Part shown: positions 34,701-36,054 of the stretch, one piece after another
Layout: each line of letters opens with the position of its first letter
Numbering within the stretch: position 1 is the first letter of the stretch
Assembly: GCF_001913705.1 (NCBI RefSeq)
Contig: NZ_MKQD01000032.1
Span: 1 to 36,054 of the forward strand
Direction of reading: 5' to 3'
Length of the DNA stretch: 36,054 nt
Source: Thalassotalea sp. PP2-459
GTDB lineage: Bacteria; Pseudomonadota; Gammaproteobacteria; Enterobacterales; Alteromonadaceae
Notes under the pieces: model-generated
What the model saw: the letters and a program-made list of their open reading frames with translations, nothing else
The model's database searches: none
What the model was told of the DNA's origin: nothing
Position numbers and translations under genes: made by a program

Positions 34701-35426
34701 ATGAACATCAAAAAAGGACTAGCAATTGGCTTAGCAGCTTTAGGTTTATCACTTTCAGCACAAGCTTCAGATATCAACGTTGGTGGTGTAGTTTGGGATC
34801 CAGATTCAGTGAATGCTTTCCCAGCTGCAGAAGACTTTTTCAGCAGCGGTAACCTATTTGAAAACGTAGCTTTTCAACCAGGCGATATGGTCAACGGTTT
34901 TGGTATTTTTGACCAAATGAACAGCGACGTTAACAATGCAGCTTCATTCTGCCCAGGTTGTGAATTAACCTTTACTTTCTCTATGGAGTTAGTAGCGTTC
35001 ACACCAATTTCTGGCAATGTTAGTTCATTTGAATTTAAAGATTTAGCTATCAACATTTTTGTTGACCACAACCCTAACTATGCTGCTACATCAGCATCTT
35101 CTTCTGAAGGTAACTTATGGTTATCTTTAGTAGCAGACGGCAACTTAACAGGTTTAGGTACTGACTTAGGTACTGGTAGTGATACAGGTACTGGTTCAGC
35201 ATTATTAAACGTAACGGGTGGTTTAGCTGCAGGTAACTTCGATACTAACGGTGAATTGAACGGTACTGACATGGTACTTTCTTCTTCATTCCAACCTGGT
35301 GGCCCTAACGGTCTTCTTAAAGGTGGTTTCGAATTAACTGGTAACTCAATTCCAGAACCAGCTTCAATCGCTTTATTAGGTTTAGGTATGTTAGGTTTCG
35401 CTGCTTCACGCAAGCGCAAAGCATAA
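34701..35426 (+). CDS. PEP-CTERM sorting-domain surface protein
   Basis: A 241-residue exported protein. The start at 34701 (MNIKKGLAIGLAALGLSLSA) is chosen for AGGAG upstream and because a signal peptide begins there; 22 upstream codons lie in the promoter. The C-terminus is a textbook PEP-CTERM tag: IPEPASIALLGLGMLGF, then AASRKRKA. It is read by an exosortase (not in this window) for surface or biofilm-matrix export. The mature body is Gly/Asn/Asp-rich and beta-type, with a short Gly-Thr repeat (GLGTDLGTGSDTGTGS). It is strikingly rich in one set of codons (GGT, TTA, AAC, TTC), which suggests high expression. A sigma54 promoter and a strong terminator flank it. Confidence 0.92.
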   Translation: MNIKKGLAIGLAALGLSLSAQASDINVGGVVWDPDSVNAFPAAEDFFSSGNLFENVAFQPGDMVNGFGIFDQMNSDVNNAASFCPGCELTFTFSMELVAFTPISGNVSSFEFKDLAINIFVDHNPNYAATSASSSEGNLWLSLVADGNLTGLGTDLGTGSDTGTGSALLNVTGGLAAGNFDTNGELNGTDMVLSSSFQPGGPNGLLKGGFELTGNSIPEPASIALLGLGMLGFAASRKRKA

Positions 35427-35451
35427 TTACTTAATACTAAATAAGAAATTT

Positions 35452-35478
35452 AAAAGCCACTCATTGAGTGGCTTTTTT
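35452..35478 (+). terminator. terminator of the PEP-CTERM gene
   Basis: AAAAGCCACTC (35452-35462) pairs with GAGTGGCTTTT (35466-35476), a 3-nt loop, then more T. It begins 26 bp after the stop codon and could act on both strands. Confidence 0.9.
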
Positions 35479-35479
35479 A

Positions 35480-36054
35480 ATGCCTTAACTTTGACAACAC
35501 TCTTCTTAATCACTCCACACGATACTCACTCAATACAGCCTATCATCGGCGCACAGCAATAATAGTCGTTACTGCACGAATAATGAAGAATTATGCAGTG
35601 TAAAGAAAAAATCTGTAGTGAAACTTTAAAAACAAACTATACGCCTGCACTTTCGTACTTATACCAATTCGCATAAAGATTAAGTCAGTTCAGAGCGATG
35701 TCAGAGGTGGGAGAATAAGCGAAACGTGTGCAGGTATAGTTGTGTTCTAAATCAAACACGTTTTGCGCAATTATCGCGGCCCTAACACGCTCCCAAAGGG
35801 CTGACGGATCCCCACTTTTATATAACTGAACATATTTGATAATAAGCTAAAAAGTTTTCTCGACTTTTCTGTAGATAGTGATTTTTAATTTTGTGGAGTC
35901 TATGCCGAATTACTTGCTTCGCAAATGTAAGAAACGATAGAACTCTGCGGTGTTTGTAGTAGTGTGATTACCAAGGGATTGTGTCGGTCTAATTACCGAG
36001 CGACTTTGTCGTAAATAGCATATCAGCCAGTTGTTAAACTGGCTATGATTTATG
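35480..36054. other. 575 bp without a convincing gene, possible dispersed repeat
   Basis: No coding region with a start and ribosome site is seen. The motif ATACCAATTCGC recurs at 35661-35672 (also at 27443-27454). A patch at 35757-35818 is clearly more G/C-rich than its surroundings. A minus-strand open frame (35685-35846, about 53 sense codons) has no start codon. A hairpin AGCCAGT/ACTGGCT lies at 36025-36044. Together these suggest dispersed repeat or degenerate mobile DNA. Confidence 0.35.

Noticed and set aside
35685-35846. A 53-codon minus-strand open frame in the G/C-rich right-edge patch
   Set aside because: It has no ATG and no ribosome site; it is better explained as repeat DNA.

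Overview
The window looks like chromosome of a marine gammaproteobacterium of the Alteromonadales, most like the Colwelliaceae (Thalassotalea or Colwellia). The support is indirect: AT-rich DNA, the prmA-dusB-fis-purH-purD neighbourhood, two TonB-dependent receptors with Fur boxes, tandem secreted alkaline phosphatases and a PEP-CTERM protein. No tRNA, rRNA, CRISPR array, integrase or intact insertion sequence is visible. At the left edge, though, an rRNA-type P1 promoter reads out of the window.

Layout. (1) 1-7.6 kb is core genome: the outward rrn-type promoter, a secreted helical-repeat protein, then leftward purD, an inserted secreted methyltransferase with its own terminators, purH, fis, dusB and prmA. 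(2) 7.7-9.8 kb holds a periplasmic solute-binding protein and a siroheme-synthase N-terminal enzyme with a decayed methyltransferase tail. Behind them is an intergenic unit with a Fur box, a sigma70 promoter and a terminator that looks like an iron-regulated small RNA. (3) 9.8-16.7 kb is leftward: a FecA-like TonB receptor with a Fur box, a small secreted protein, and two tandem PhoA-type alkaline phosphatases behind a phased Pho-box array. (4) 16.7-18 kb is a PAS-PAS-GGDEF diguanylate cyclase.

(5) 18.2-25.6 kb is the most interesting block. A leftward operon encodes an ExbB/TolQ-like channel protein, a DUF2149 protein and a CobN-family chelatase that carries a signal peptide and a C-terminal membrane anchor. 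A haem-receptor-like TonB protein is divergent from it. One strong Fur box lies between two back-to-back promoters. The receptor's leader contains a large base-paired element of no class I recognise. The gene set recalls the Bacteroidetes Hmu haem-uptake operons, where HmuS is a CobN-like protein. I infer an iron-repressed system in which haem or another metal-tetrapyrrole enters through the receptor and is worked on by an exported chelatase, possibly powered by the proton channel pair.

(6) 25.7-32 kb holds a long RluA-type pseudouridine synthase, an ECF-like sigma factor overlapping a membrane protein, a CadC-like regulator with a TPR-like sensor region, a fatty acid hydroxylase/sterol desaturase and a YjbR-family protein. 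(7) 32.3-34.5 kb is an overlapping pair: a secreted trypsin-like protease and a membrane FHA protein. (8) 34.6-35.5 kb is a PEP-CTERM protein preceded by a well-spaced sigma54 (-24/-12) promoter. (9) The last 0.6 kb has no convincing gene and may contain dispersed repeat sequence.
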